A stretch of DNA of 64,000 nt from Marchantia polymorpha subsp. ruderalis (Eukaryota; Streptophyta; Marchantiopsida; Marchantiales; Marchantiaceae). Position 1 is the stretch's first letter. The number at the start of each line of letters is the position of its first letter. Where the stretch lies: positions 21,702,501 to 21,766,500 of the forward strand of contig AP031353.1 in NCBI GenBank assembly GCA_037833965.1, read 5' to 3'. The notes beneath the pieces are model-generated. The model searched no databases and was not told where the DNA came from. It saw nothing but the letters and a program-made list of their open reading frames with translations. Shown one piece after another: positions 1-14,150 of the stretch. Both the position numbers and the translations under genes were made by a program.

Positions 1-2
1 CG

Positions 3-3000
3 TTGCAATCAGCAGTGGACCAGCTTCACGTGCCTTTCCGCTGCCTGAGCAGATCCGGAGAAATCAATCCAGGAGAAGGATATGAAATGAGCTTCGAGTT
101 CTTACCAGTAAAATGTGAGCTCCAAGAAAGATTCTGGACGTTCAGGATTCCAGCTCTTGACATCACGGAACAATTCTTACTTGTTGGCTACGTGTACAAG
201 CCCAAGCTGCATTTTGATCATGCTGTGGTCAACTTTGGTAAGGTTCAGGTTGGAACCAAATCAAAATCATGTATCAGACTGATCAACGATGAGGAGACCG
301 CTTTTCCCTTCTCATTCGACAAGACCACTTACCTCCGCACTCAATATGAACAGCATCCTCTGAAACCTGTCTTGCTATTCATACCTTCCCATGGTACTGT
401 TGGCCCGAACTCAGAAGCACCCATCGACATTACCTTTGCCCCGATAGGTGAAGGTCTTCAAAACTTCAACGTGGTCTGCAACCTGAAGAAGGCCCTGCAA
501 CTTACAGTCAATGTCAAAGCTGAGGGTTACACTATTCACGACAAAGTCTTCCTCGAGGTTCTGAATGAAGGAATACCCCTCCAGCTCTCCCCTAAGGAGG
601 TGAATCACTTACACTTGGGAGATATTTTGATCAACAATATGGTGTTCAAGAAATTTGTTCTTACAAATACGGGTATCTTTCCTTTCCATTTCGTCTGGAT
701 GCTTGGGGGCAACAAAGACGTCGTAGTGGAACCACCGGGTGGCACGGTTACAAGTGAGGAGCAAGTATTTTGCGACTTCTCATTCTGTCCAAAGAGCCCA
801 GGACCTGTCACAGATGTCACGGTTGTCTGTCAGGTTCGCCACAGTAACCAATATGTGCTAAATATTTCTGGCACTTGCTATCGGCCCAGAGCTTCTTTTA
901 GTTTCCTGGATTATGACTTCGGCCCAACATTCCTTGATGCGGAAGAAAGGGATCCTCCATCCGTGGAGTTGGTCGTCAGCAACGTTGGTACATCAGCAAT
1001 CACGTGCGAAAACATGTACGAGAGCACACCTCACTTGGACGTCCCGCACGCCACACTCTTGTTGGACGAGGGCGAGAAAGAGTCTGTGATCATAACCTTC
1101 AAACCTCAAGAGGTTCGACACTACAAAGAGCTAGTGAAGTTCCAGATCAACGGCTTGGACACAGTAACCGTTGTCATCAGTGGAGAAGGAGTGCGTTTGC
1201 ATGTTGAGCTCGTAGACAAAACGCAAAAACTACTGGTCTTTGATAGCCTTAAAATAGGGCAAAGTGCCAGGATTCCTGTCGAGATTGTCAACATGACCAG
1301 GGCCGTTTGTCATCTCGCTTGGACACCTGTCAGAGCGAGGTTTCTGGAGTTAGACATGGTTTGTTTGCCAGCTGAGGGAATCACGTTGAAAGGGAAGCAG
1401 ACAGGTACCTTGGACCTTCAGTTCCGACCGAAGGCAAGGATAGCTCCATTCGATGAACCACTGGTCATTACAGCTGCAAATACAGAGGTTGTTCTCGCGA
1501 CTGTGTCAGGAGCTTGTGTCGGTACAGAAGTAAAGCTCAGTACCAACCTCTTAGCCTTCGGCACGGTCACCTTAGGCTCTAAGTATACGAGGAAGATACA
1601 GGTGGAAAACTGTGGAGACATAGGCACGGCATTCGCTTGGGATGTTTGCACGCATGCAACTGAATGCACCTTCTTCCCTCCCGAGGGTTATTTGGCTCCT
1701 CATCAGGTAGCAGTTTTGGAGGTGAGTTTTCACCCGACTGCCGTGCACCCAGACATACGTATTGAAAGAATTCACTGTGTGATTACTGGTGGAGAAACTC
1801 AGTTCCTGACAATACAAGGAGGGTGCATGGAACATGATCCTCCGGTGGAAACATTCAGCTTTGTTGCTCCAGTGAGAAGCATTGACAGCAAAACCGTTCA
1901 GCTGAAAAACATCACTGATAAGCCTTGGCTATTGTGTCCTAAGATCGAGAACAGATATTGGAGTGGACCTTGCACAATCGAAGTACCAGCTAGGCAAACT
2001 GTGGGATACATTATCACCTTCCACCCCATGACGATGAGTCAAGGGGCATCTCATAAGGGCTCTATCACATTTCCCCTGCCAGATGGCTCGGCATTATACT
2101 ACAAACTCGAAGGAGACGCAGGAGCTCCCCTTCCAGCTGGAGACATACAATACGACGTACAGGCGAGAAAGAAGGCTAATATTCCACTGAAAGTCCAGAA
2201 CTGGTTGAAACTCGCCCAACATTTTGTACTAGTAATAGAGCAGCACATTCAGGACGTGACAACCAGTTTAACGGGCCCTAAAGCGATAGAAGTTCCGGGA
2301 AACGCTACAAGGGAATGTCTGCTACAGTTTCATGCACATAAGCCAGGAACATATGGATCGAAGGTGACATTTCGAAATGAGGCAACAAAAGAATACATCT
2401 TCTACAACCTCATGGTCGTGGCCAACAAAGCGGATGTGGCCAAGGTCATTAATTTTGAGGCAGTGGTGCGGCAACGGATCATCCATACTCTGCACATTCG
2501 GAATCCTCTGCAATCTCTAGTTATATTCACGGCCAAGTGTGAGAACTCCGAGGTGCGGATTCCTGCAACAATAGAAGTCGATCCCGGAGCTTCAACAGCG
2601 ATGGACATTGCTTACCGGCCGTTATTGGAATCCAATGTGGTCAGCTACATAACCCTGAAAAACGACCTGCTGGGAGAAGTGGTGTACCAGCTGAATTTGC
2701 TAAGCTATTCGCCAGGATTCGACGACACGCTCTCCTTCAGTGCACCCTTGGGCATCAGGCAGACGCAACTGTTCCGCTTCATTCACTATCTGCCAACCAA
2801 AGTGAATTATAAGTGCGAAATGTCTGCGGAAGGAAAGGAAAATGGTTTCATAGTACCAGCAACTGTGAGCGCCAACAACGCTGACTTGGACGGCTTGGAA
2901 GTGCAGGTATGGCCTCATTTATGTACGCACAAGAGAAAGGGAAATCCCAGGTCTTCCTAAGGCTTGTAAAAAAACTTGAATTTGGTGAAGCAGCTTCGAT

Positions 3001-3715
3001 ATGACAAAACAGAACAATTTAAGCTAATGCACAAGCCTTATCTCCACATGCTATGCACGAAATCCGAAATGCCTTAAACGCGTGACAAGTAGCTCTTTTC
3101 TGACCCTCGCTCATTTTTTCGTGCCTCTAGAGTCTCTGTTGTTGACAATTAGACGCAGGAAAACATCTCGAACGCCGAGGTTGACACATTAGAAACTTTA
3201 AACGCCTGTTGAATGATAGTAACTTAACAAACCTCCGACGACACGGCAAAATCATCGGGGACGAATGCAAACATGGCAATTGGGGCTTGTTTCAGGTACC
3301 AATCATCTTCGAGCCATCAAAAGTGGGAGAAAAGAACTACGGAGTGCTCTCAGTATCGGACCCGAAAGGCGGAAAGTACTCCTGCCGACTGCTTGGCACC
3401 TGTCTGACACCAGTTCCACAAGGCCCGGTTATGGTGTACCAGAAGGGAACGGTGAATTTCCGCAATGTGTTCGACAGCACAATTCAATTCGACTACGTGG
3501 TGGACAATCCGGCCTTCACGTGCAGCAAGGGTGAAAAGATCGCGGCCAAAAAGCAAACCAAGGTCGCCATCACTTACAAGAAGCCGCAAGCGCCAAAGAT
3601 GACGGACGCCAAGACGAAATCCACCGATGCGAAACCAGCGACCGAGGCGAAGACGACGACCCCGACAACGACAACGACGACGACGACGAGAGAGGCGTCT
3701 CCGGGGAAAGGCGGT

Positions 3716-3746
<31 letters not shown>

Positions 3747-3919
3747 CTTCCGGCATCGTCAGCTCCGATCGAGGCCGTCTGACCATTATGAGCGCGGCGA
3801 TTCCCTACCGCTGGGTGTTCTACCTGCAAGGCTCGGAGGACCCGCCTCCCAAGCCCGACAAATCGCCTCCGAAAGGAAGGCCTTCCGACAAGTCTCCACC
3901 CAAGCCCAAGAAAAAGTGA
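3..3919 (+). CDS. HYDIN: hydin-like ciliary central-pair protein, C-terminal part (5' end outside window)
   Basis: Hydin sits on the central-pair apparatus of motile cilia; in a land plant it would serve the sperm flagellum. The frame is open at the left edge, so there is no start codon here. The exons I infer are 3-2906 (968 codons) and 3296-3919 (207 codons, stop TGA 3917-3919), joined in phase 0. The first exon holds repeated ASH/MSP-type beta domains of the pattern 'FGxVxxGxxxxxxxxxxNxG', for example at fragment residues about 76-105, 202-232, 300-340 and 515-545. The second exon ends with a block containing PQGP, FRNVF, DNPAF and WVFYLQG, which I associate with the extreme C-terminus of hydin rather than of CFAP47 or DLEC1. 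A Thr/Ser/Lys/Pro-rich stretch interrupts this last domain. Known hydins are roughly 4,400-5,100 residues long, so about a quarter is present and the kinase-like region is not. CFAP47 is the main alternative. Confidence 0.85.
2907..3295 (+). other. inferred phase-0 intron of the hydin gene
   Basis: The donor is cag|gtatgg at 2906/2907 and the acceptor is ttgtttcag|gtacc at 3295/3296. Both fall on codon boundaries. Splicing joins ...GLEVQ to VPIIFEP..., which continues a typical ASH-domain strand, whereas read-through meets a stop at 2958-2960. The intron is 389 bp long. Confidence 0.85.
3651..3745 (+). repeat. coding microsatellites in the hydin C-terminus (ACG/ACA and AGC runs)
   Basis: An imperfect ACG/ACA run at 3651-3690 encodes mostly threonine. 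A perfect run of ten AGC codons at 3716-3745 encodes serine. Both lie in frame between the KKPQ strand and the final RGRLTIM...WVFYLQG strand of the last domain. They lengthen a loop without breaking the frame. Confidence 0.85.
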
Positions 3920-6215
3920 GCCACATCGACCGTCCTCTGCTCGAGCCTCGAGCCTCGAGACTCGTCGCGAGGCTCGAGCTCGAGCGCGAGGCAAGATCGC
4001 GAGATCCCGCCCCGACGGACCCTTTTCCTTTTTCGAAAGGAGAAAAGCTCGCGCTCCCCGGGCTCCGGGCCCAGCCAGTGTCAGCCGGTGCTTCGATTGA
4101 CCGGCTCGAAAACAATTCCGCCGGTCGAAACCACGTCCCGAGCTGGCTGCAGTGCTGCATGCCTCCTGCCGCGAGGTCTGAGCCCTGACCGCGTAATTGT
4201 TGTTTATCCTCATCATCATCATCATCTATTCTGCTCTTCTGTACTTGGTGCTCACCTACTGTGCCCGTACCGTGATGATGCTGAAATTGATCTGCATCTG
4301 AACGGGGCCTTCATTGTTTTATCTGCCACTCTCTACTGCGCCCAATCTCCCGGGGCGGATTGGGGCGGGACGGGGCGGGGCGCCATGCTTTTGTTGCGAG
4401 GGGCATATTTCTGTTATCGCATGAGGCGAATGATTTCATTCGAATTTGAAATTTTGCTCCGGGCATGATTGGAAATCCGATTATCTCGTTTCAATTCTGT
4501 CCAAGAATGAAGCCAGAGATGATGCCGGTGCCACGAGAACACGAGGAGCGAGAGGTCACAGCAGAATTTTTAATGCTCGGATCAACGCGCAGCAACTTCC
4601 CCGGATTTATGAGAGTCCAAAACAGAACAAAACTTGATGTGTCGTCTGCGTGGGAGTATCAGCTGAGCCCTTCGAAAAAGCCGGTCATGAGCTTTCATCG
4701 CATGTGCTTCGACGGTCTGAATTCACGTCAATCATCGAGCCATGTCAGTTCGCATGTCACAGCATGTCCGCGAATTTCTTGTGACTGGAACTGCGACGGA
4801 GAACGGGACAGTCAGATCTGAAGGTCAACTCGCGGATACGAGGAAGGAGAGAAACAGACCTACTCATTGTGGTGGAACGAATGAAGTGAAATTTCCCCGC
4901 ATGGTTAAACTGCCAAACTCAACACATCACCGATTGTTTCCATGAGTATCCGAACGATGGTTCTGGTGAACGAATCTGAACTCATTTTGAAAGCTGCTCG
5001 TCCCACTCGAGACGGATCACAAAAGTATGCAAGGAAAGGCAAACACCCAAGGCTAGACTAGGTAGGGTGGGTGCGGGGGTGGGGCCTACTCTGGAAAATC
5101 CAAGCACACTAAACATGCGACCACTCTGTCTAATCGAGTTACACATGACAGATAATCGGCACATGTGCTCGAGGATCTAAGAGGATTGTCTTTCGAATCG
5201 CTTAACGAGGAATGAAGTACAGAACGCAGAGTGTGCAAGGAACGACCATGAATTCATACTCACCCAGAATGTTGGAACACTGAAACAGACTTATAGAACT
5301 CTGATCCGGCAGTCCACCCGCAAGAATCCATGCAAGAAGCAAATTAAGAGCTCACCTTCAAAGTGCTGTCTCTGGCACCGGTTGGCCTCGACTAGATTTC
5401 AGCTATGATTGATGAAAGTGGACGTCTAAACATACTCTTGTTTGTTACATCTGTAGAGAACTAGTTTGAGCGCGCCTCTGGTGCAAAGCGGAAACAAACT
5501 AACAACGGAGACAAATTTTGTAAAATTCGGGATTTGATTAAGCATGATAAGTTTGCAGATACATCAACATTTAACTTGTACGTATAGTGATTGATTTGTA
5601 TTTAATATATATGTGGGAATGATACTTGTGAATACTTGTTCAAAGTAAGTTTATGTTATATACTTCGATGAAGTATGGGGAATAATCACAGTTCCGGCTC
5701 TTCTGAACTATCTGCTTTAGTTTTGATCAGATTGTAAAATTTCAGGGTACAAGTGCAATGAATTGTGTAAATGGATTGATTGTGACTAGTGACACATATT
5801 TGAATCATCCATCTAGGCAGTAAATGGCAGAGACGTCGAGGAGTAGTTTAAAGAGGTTTAGAATTCTTCGATGGATGGAGATACGTTGGCGGGTCGCAGG
5901 ATTGACGGGGACACGAAAGCAGGTTGGCAGGCCAGGATTAGATTTTCGCAAAGCATGGGGTTGTACTTTAGGGTCTGATGATAGTTAACAGGAAATAGGG
6001 CCCGAATACTCCGCGGCATGCTAATTCGCGATTTCTAGCGATTCCAACTTCATGTTTTGTTTCGTTGTCAATTGACTTACGAATGCTTTCGATTTTTGGC
6101 TCTTGGGAGATGATATGGATTAGGACTGCCAGCAGTCAACGTTATTTGAGCCACGTCAGACTGTTGGGTTTGTCATCAGGCATGTGGGTGGCCTGATGGT
6201 ACCTCTGGTCATCAT
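3920..6215. other. hydin 3' flank, no gene recognised
   Basis: This probably contains the hydin 3' UTR and intergenic DNA. It holds a (CAT)n run at 4211-4226 and a G-rich stretch at 4352-4380 with five runs of three or four G. The short reading frames show no recognisable domain. Base composition falls towards AT after about 5,500. Confidence 0.6.
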
Positions 6216-6219
6216 CCTC

Positions 6220-9200
6220 AGGGTATAATATATATCGTAATATATATAATATGATAATATAAATATATCGTAATTTGCTCCTATATCTAAGTTTACTCAT
6301 AAGGAAACAAGTGGATTTCATGGGATCATAAGCTTCAGTTTATATTTTTTTATTGCGCTTTATAAATGGGTTATATAGGCAGTTTTTGTATAGATTGAAA
6401 AATCCACTCCAATTCCGTTTTGTATACAGGCGCTGCCCTACGGGCAGCAATTAATTTGATAATCAGAAGCTATTTTGACTGGCTGAATTATTGTATTGGT
6501 TTTTGTTTTATTAGAAAATAAAGATTGCAACTTTTTCAAATAATAATAACGACTGGAAAGAGATGTAGCTATCCTAAATCGGGCATACCTAAAAAATATG
6601 ATAGCATCGAAATTCTTATTATTTTATTTCAAAAAAACCCAAAAAAAAGTTTATATATTTTATATCTTCCTCTACATGACTTTAATATTCTTTTCATCAA
6701 TAAAAATTCTAAACTATAAATAATACATAACTTAAATTTTACAAACTAAAGATACAATAGATATTTCTATATTTATTTTATCATTTATTTTATCATTTTA
6801 TTAGCCTATCTTCATGTAATCACACTACATAGATAAGGTTAATATAGAATATTTCACTGCAATTCATAAAAATTCTATTCATTGAAAACTTGTATATGTC
6901 ATAACCATAATAAAAGCTTTCTAAATTTCAAAAAAATATATTAAATATAGATTCTCAAGTTATGATGTCACAACAAAACTTATTATTCTAGTTTTGTATA
7001 CATATTCACAACAACAATATAATTTATCCAAATAAAATTTTTAGCAAAATTCAACATGAAATTTCAATAAATGTATTAAAATATTTGCACTTATACAAAT
7101 CCAAAACTGAAGAGATTATGAATAACATGAAAAAAATATTGATAAATCTAGTCTTTAACTGTTTTTTAACAAAACTGAAAAGTATGAAAATTGACTTTCA
7201 CATATGCCTATTTAGAAAAATATCAAATCCAGCTTGTTTTACGAAGTCTTAAAATTTCATATTATAGGTAATCTTATTTCCAAAAACATTTTATGAAATT
7301 TTAACAATATGATAATATAGTGATCGAATAGAACAATTTTGATCACAGAAAATTACTATAGTGTTTATATTAATCATCATAATCATAAATAATTATTTTT
7401 TCTAATATGAAAATATGATATTTATTAATTTCAAAACATAAAATGAAGTAGTAATAAGTGAAAGTCTCATAAATAATAAATTTGACACATATCACGATTA
7501 TGTTGATTATTATAGATGAAACAAATCATGATTAGCTTCATTATATGATTATTCATACTTCAAAAAGCAAAAATATGAAGGAATTTTTAAACATAGGTTC
7601 TTTAAAAAATAAATTATAACATAGCATGGACTACTTTATATGTCTTGCTTTTAACGACTTTCTTGATTTGACTTGACCCATATGGCAATAACTAATGAAT
7701 TTCTTTCTAAATCTTTTTGTGAATGGGATTTTAACCAGTAACAATATCAACTAACATATTAATATGTTTTAGTTTTTTACTACAGACAATTTTTGAATTC
7801 TTTTTCTAAAATTAATTCTATTTAGACCAAATATAATTTCTAAAATTATATTTTCTCTAAATATTATAATAATAATAATTAAAGAAAATTTATTCAAATT
7901 CTATTAATTTTTAGTATTTCCAAAATTATTTTCAAATTATAATTAATCTTGAATCAGTGGATAAATATCCTGATGAAAATTTTTGAAAAATCTTGAGAAT
8001 TCATCGATCATTTCACATTGAAAAAAAATCCAATCTCATGCTAAGCTTGAGCAAAGTACGTTTTTTTAAATAATAAATTGTTCACACAATGTATGAATTT
8101 TTTTAGTAAATGTATAGATTATAAATTTTTTCATCTTTTATAGATTTCACAAGGTTTAAATATGTTCACGTAATTATGGGGAAAAATCAATTATTTCTTT
8201 GAATAATCGTTGCTTGATATGATAATTCGTCACTTAATTTGCATATTTTTTAAAGAAATTCTTTACAGAAGATGATTCAAATTTATTGCTTGATCATATT
8301 ACATAAACAAAAATTTTAAAACTTGAAAATTGTATTACATTATTTTTGAATATTTTCATGTCTCTTATTATTTATAAGTTAAATTTAAATTTAAAAAACT
8401 CTTAGACTTTTTTTTTCTTATAAAAGATGGCAAATATCTGAATTTCGAAGAAAATTCCATTTTTGATATAATGATAGATATGCAGAGAAATCACTTTTTT
8501 TTATTTTTTATAAATAAGAGATATTTACAACAAATATCTTACTCTACTCTGAGGTCATGCAAGTATGATGCAGGTGGATTTGGAAAAATAATAACCAAAA
8601 TCTCATAATATACATAGTACTAAAATACAGATTTATTATGTTTTGTTTTTTTACTTAATTTAGAAGAGAATAGATTTTTTCAGAATTTTCCGTTTACTAT
8701 TGACATAAAAAATATTATCAACTTTTTTACCAAAAATTGTAAAAATACTAACATGAAATCTAAAAAAAAATTTTACTGATTAGATTCTTATAACTGGTTG
8801 TAGATATTTATGTTGATAGTGGATATCAATAATTTATTATTGACTCAAAATTTTTCAATATTATCAATATCATGCAACATGAAACATCTATATAAAATGA
8901 AGAAAAGAAATTAGATTAACTTTTTTAATTGATGGACCAATATTCTAATTTTTAACTTTTTTTATTTCTACTTTCTTTAGTTTTGAAACTTGTTCATATG
9001 ACTGTTACTTATGACATGAAATCTGACAAAAACATCAATAAAAGTACAGTAGTTTTATCTTGTCGGTCAAGCAATCTAAGCATACATATTTCAGATTTGT
9101 ATATATATATCTCTCATTGAAATATAAGAATCAATAGTTTTTTATTTAAATTTATTAATAATATTTCAAAAAATGATTTTTTATTATGTGGAAATATTTG

Positions 9201-10600
9201 ATATTCATTAAAAATTTGTGTATTAGAAGAAATCATGATCATCAATTTGTATTTCATGCTTATCGTGGTCAAATATTTGTAACCACTTAAGTGTTTGTTT
9301 GGATAAAATTATTATCTCAAGTTACATGTGTTCATTTACATACTGAATTTTGATTAAAAAGATTTTGTGCATTTAATAAAATAAAATAAAAACCTTCTCT
9401 TTTATCATTAAAAAATATATTTTAAGCTTATTTATTTTCAATAGTTGTATTCATTAAAATATAATCAGTATCTACTTTCTTTAAAGTACTATTTCATTTG
9501 TGCTGAAAGTGTTGATTTGTAATTTTTTGGGTCAAATTTAAAACAGAAAGATGTTATTTTGTAAGATTAATGATTTTAATTCTTTATTGTTTAAAAATAC
9601 ATAGTTTTAAATTTATTTTTGTATTCATATTTTTGTATTTTTTAATCACATGATTTTAAAAGAAATTCATAAAATTATGATTAGTGTATTTTGTAAGATT
9701 TTCATTGGATGTTTGAATAATAAATAAAATGACGTAGCATTTTTTTCAAAATGGTTCTTTCATAATCGTTGAACTTTATATTTATGTTGATTTGATGTGT
9801 TTTAAAATATGGATTTTTTCACAGAGGAAAACTTATCTAGAACAAACTTAAGAATGGACAAAATTAATGAGGATATGAAAAGCATTCAATATTCAGAAAG
9901 AATTAGATATCTATTGATATGTTACCATTTAATCCACTGAATTTTAAAATAAAATAAAATCACGCTTGGTTTACGATTCATATTTACATTCTTGTTATCA
10001 TATTCAAGTCATGTATTCTTGCTCCGATTCGCCCATTTGTTTTATCTATAGTAATGAAAATAAGATTGAAAATTGTTGACCATAATAAGATTATATGACT
10101 CCAAGATTCAAAGAAAGAATAGTAGCAAAACATGATTTTAAATTAAATGAATTTTTTTAAGCTCAAAATAGATTACATTTGAATGTTTTTTTTTTCAAAT
10201 ACTGATTATTGTAGTTCTGTTTTTATTCACATCTTTCATTTTCTCTTCAAGAATGATTATGTTTTGGAATTTTGCTTTTCATGGCTTAGGAGGCACCTCA
10301 TCAGTCAAATTTAGAATTATTTTTGGGTCAAAAAATTGAAAGTAAATAAATGCATTTTTCTCTTCTTTCGAAACTCATAAGAGATCTTTTTTGAAGCTTC
10401 TCGTTGTTCCATTTCTTTAGATATATATTCCATAGTAAGCTCTATCTAAAATTTTGAATCTCTTGAAGAATTCATGTAGAGTTTATTCTGAAGAAAAATC
10501 AGATTTCATCTAGTTTAGAATATACGCTTTATTCAGAAAATTTCTCCTGTGGATTATGGAAAAATAATAATCAGGTCTACCAAAGTTTGATTATATCATC
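6220..10600. other. AT-rich block 1, no coding potential seen
   Basis: About 4.4 kb of strongly AT-rich DNA with poly-A/poly-T tracts. Almost no open frame longer than 60 codons occurs on either strand. No tandem array or element ends stand out by eye. It is bounded by clearly more GC-rich DNA on both sides. Confidence 0.7.
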
Positions 10601-12400
10601 ACACTATGAACTGGCAACACTTAGATATATTTGGAGTTTTGGAATTTTTTTGAAATGCATGTATGAGAGCATTATATCTCAGATATTTGGTTTCATTGGT
10701 AACGAATATTAGCTTTCCGAATAGAATACATTTGTAATCAAATGCTCATAGCATTACAAAAGTGTGTCCAACATAAGACATACTAACGTAAAGGTCAAAG
10801 TTGACGAGAGCATGCATGAAGATAAGATCTCAACAGTGTGGAAGCAAGTGAAATAAATTCAGAGATTTATTTCTCGAGACCATCTTATGGCTATAACAAT
10901 GGCCAGCTTAAGGAAGTTGGAACAATTTATTTGACTTTCAACTTTTATAGATTCCATTAATACGGCACAACAAGCCTAAGCAATTCATCTTATGGTGAAC
11001 ACACTACAAACACTTTCGGTGACGACATGGATGCTCCACTCTACTGTCGAGACTGCAGCATTTTGAGGGGCATAACATCTGAGTGTCCGGAGGAGTGATA
11101 TTGTACACCATAGAAACCCAAAGCCTCATCTCGAGCTCGTTATTTTTGCGGGAGAACTTGCTCCTTTAAGGTCGGTGCAGATAATTCTTGTCAACATTCG
11201 GTGCAGTGCCAGCATCTAAAGGGGAAATTTATATCGGGCATTATTGTATCATCCGGGCAGTTGACAATTGTAACGAGAGGGGCAGAAATGGACGAAGAGA
11301 GAAGTGGTTGTGAGTTACGAGCGTCTACCAGCTTTTGGCAATAAGAGGCGCGCGGCGTCCATCGCAGATACCAACATTACACCACGAAGGCATACGACAA
11401 AGTTGGCCATCGGTCCGCCTGGAGGACTCCTCATACAACACCTTTTTGACAACTTTCTCGTACTTTTCGTTCATTGATAACATCAAATTCCACAGGTATG
11501 TTCCACTTTGGACAACCCCCAGGAGCCATGGCCTAGACGTCTGAGGAGGAGGAGCAGGTCGAGAGCCCCGATCCACAGTACCTGTATGCAACCACAGATC
11601 ATTATCTGGCGGTCAGTCGCCTTCTGCTGCAAGAAGTCAAGAGCGACATTTCTTTTGTGCACCTCGGACCCGAGATGTCCGGTGGATTTTAGCATGGGGG
11701 TCATCGATGATTGTCTATATAATGGAAAACAATAGATTCCATCGCTGGCGTTCGTGAGTAGCTTGCTGCCTAAACAATGCTTACTTATTCCATGACAACA
11801 TGATCTTTGCCAGAAAAACACGAAGTTGCAGTGCGCACATTTTCCAGAGCCGAATCGTGCTTATGAGCTTGTGATGTTGACTGCGAACCCGCTAAACGAC
11901 GGGATGTACCCTAAGATCGTCAAATCTTACACTTCATTCCATCAGTCGTCCAATAGACTTAGACAAAACAAGAGCGACGACGTAAGTATGACACAAGCTC
12001 GAAAGGGAATTTGGCTTTACAAAATCTACAACGAGCCGAGAATGTCGCCGGGCTTACCAAGGCGAGCTTTTTCTAATCCGGATAGGAGGGAGCATCAGCA
12101 AGATGCAGCTGTTGGATGCGGTGGGGTGGGAACGACCGCTCTGAGTCCCGTGTCGATAAACATAATTCTGATCAAGCGATGGCGTACATGCAATTATAAC
12201 CATATCTGACCGATGCCGATCTACGCCTGCCCCTCGTATGACATTACACCAATTTGCACGCCAATGAGAAGGGAACGGGATCCATAATCTGTTGGAAAGG
12301 TCCATCAAGGTGTAAGCCATATCCAGTGCGTTTGTTAGAGGCCTAAGTCATCGTACCTTCTCGTGAACGGGATCGTAGGGAAAGCAAGTAAAAAAGCTAA
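10600..12400. other. unrecognised intermediate-GC DNA
   Basis: Composition rises from AT-rich to balanced. Overlapping frames of 60-130 codons occur on both strands at 11,320-12,320. None shows a domain, motif or protein-like composition that I recognise. It may be a decayed element or a non-coding transcript. Confidence 0.5.
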
Positions 12401-14150
12401 AGCGGAGGAAACGAGTGGAAAGTAAAAGGCCCAACCTTCGCAAGAGGAGCGAGGTTGTTACCCGAATTCCACTCCACCGGTACGAGCCGTCTGAAGGCGA
12501 GGGATGCAAATGTTTCGGGCATGCCCTTCATGCAAAAAATAATAGATCATTTGATTCTGCTGCTGCTGCACAAAGCTCGGGCATGATAAATGAGGCTTTC
12601 GGGGCCTAGAGAACGCTCCGTGTCTAGAGAGATGGTGACATCCTCGAGCTGCAGCAGAGAGCCCTTTCTTCGGATAACGACAAAGAGACAGAACAGCCTT
12701 GCGCCTGGGGCCCGGGCCCCACGCAAGTTCCCCTCCCCCATTCCCGTCTCGTCCCCGGTCAGGCCGGCAGGCAGTCCGTCAGGCAGTCCGTCAGTCAGTG
12801 AGTCGGGGCCATCCCGGGCCCGGGGCGGAGGCCCGGCAAAAGGCCTCGAGGACCCAGTCTCCGGATTCCGGGAGATCTCTAACGCCAGAAGAACACGTGT
12901 GGACCGTCGGGCGTGTCAGAGGGCGAATTCGGCTACGCATGGATCCACGTCGAAAAGGATGTCACCGGCGGTCAGACCACATGTCACCCCGGGTTAGCAT
13001 GTAAGGTTAAAGGGCACCACCCCCACCACCAGCCGGGTCTACGGTCCAGGAGCCCTCGAGGGGCGCTCATGGATCCCCATCCATCCATCCATCCGCACGC
13101 AGGCGGGCGCGACCTCCACCGGATGAACTAGCGAACCGACGTTCAGAGGGACGGACGGACGGACGGAGGCGGGAGGGGGATGCGCCAGCGAGCCAGCGGG
13201 CGAGCCAGAGAGACAGAGAGCAGGGGGGTGGGGTTGGAAGGGGGCTTGCTGGGGGAGTAGTAGGAGTAGAGTACATGCGAGTCTCATGTGAGTCTACAGC
13301 CAGACTTTACTAGTTGGCCGAGGTCGGCCAACGGTATATCCTGATTCCCGCAGACGCAGCCGAGAGCCCGCGTGCTGCTGTAAAGCGATTCTCGGACTCC
13401 TGTGAAAGCAAAGGGGTCGCATCCATCCATCCATCCATCGATCCGTCCGACCCATCGATTTCCATGGCATGGCCAGACGAGGCACGGCGTCGTTGTGGAT
13501 GGTAACAGGGCAGGGCGAATGCAGGGAAATGGCAGGGAAGGGAAGGGGAAGGGGCCATAGTCAACGAGGTGATGGATGGTATTGGAGTCGCTGATGTTGT
13601 TTGTGAAGCCGTTCAGAGATTCAGAGGAAGATCGCTGAGTGGGAAAGCAGGCAGCAGGCGAGCGAGAGGGAGAGCAGAGCAGAGCAGCAGAGAGCAGAAC
13701 AGAGGGTTGGATGGATAGAATCCGAAAAGATAATAATACATCATAGATAGGCTGGCGCCCATTATGCAGAATTGTTCGTGTGCAGCTAGTTTGGCAAACG
13801 GGCAGCGAATTTGTTTTATTTCAGATTCGGGAAGTCGGACAAGGACAAAGGCGAGGCAGGGCGAGGCAGGGCAGGGCCAGAGAAGAGAAGGAAAGGGGGA
13901 GAGAATATGGTATGGTGTATATCTAAACTGCTAGTAGCGCACTCTTAGCATCCCCGATTCCCCAGGCACAGCTCCACTTTCTTGACTGCTTCTTGACTGG
14001 CTGACGGACTGGCGGACTTGACTGCTGTTGCTGCTGCTGCTGCAGCTGCGACTGCCTGCCTGCCTGCCTGCCTGCCTGAGTTCAGGGCCCTGGGCGGGGT
14101 CTCGTGTAAGCAGCAGCATGTGCGTACTAGGGGTGTCTAGGTAGGGGCAA
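12400..14150. repeat. GC-rich microsatellite cluster
   Basis: The tetranucleotide runs are (ATCC)n near 13,077-13,094, (GGAC)n at 13,149-13,167, (CATC)n at 13,420-13,439 and (CCTG)n at 14,053-14,078. CTG/CAG runs and stuttered CAGT(C) units near 12,775-12,800 are also present. The open frames here are low-complexity by-products of these repeats. It may be promoter or leader DNA of an unplaced transcript. Confidence 0.75.
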
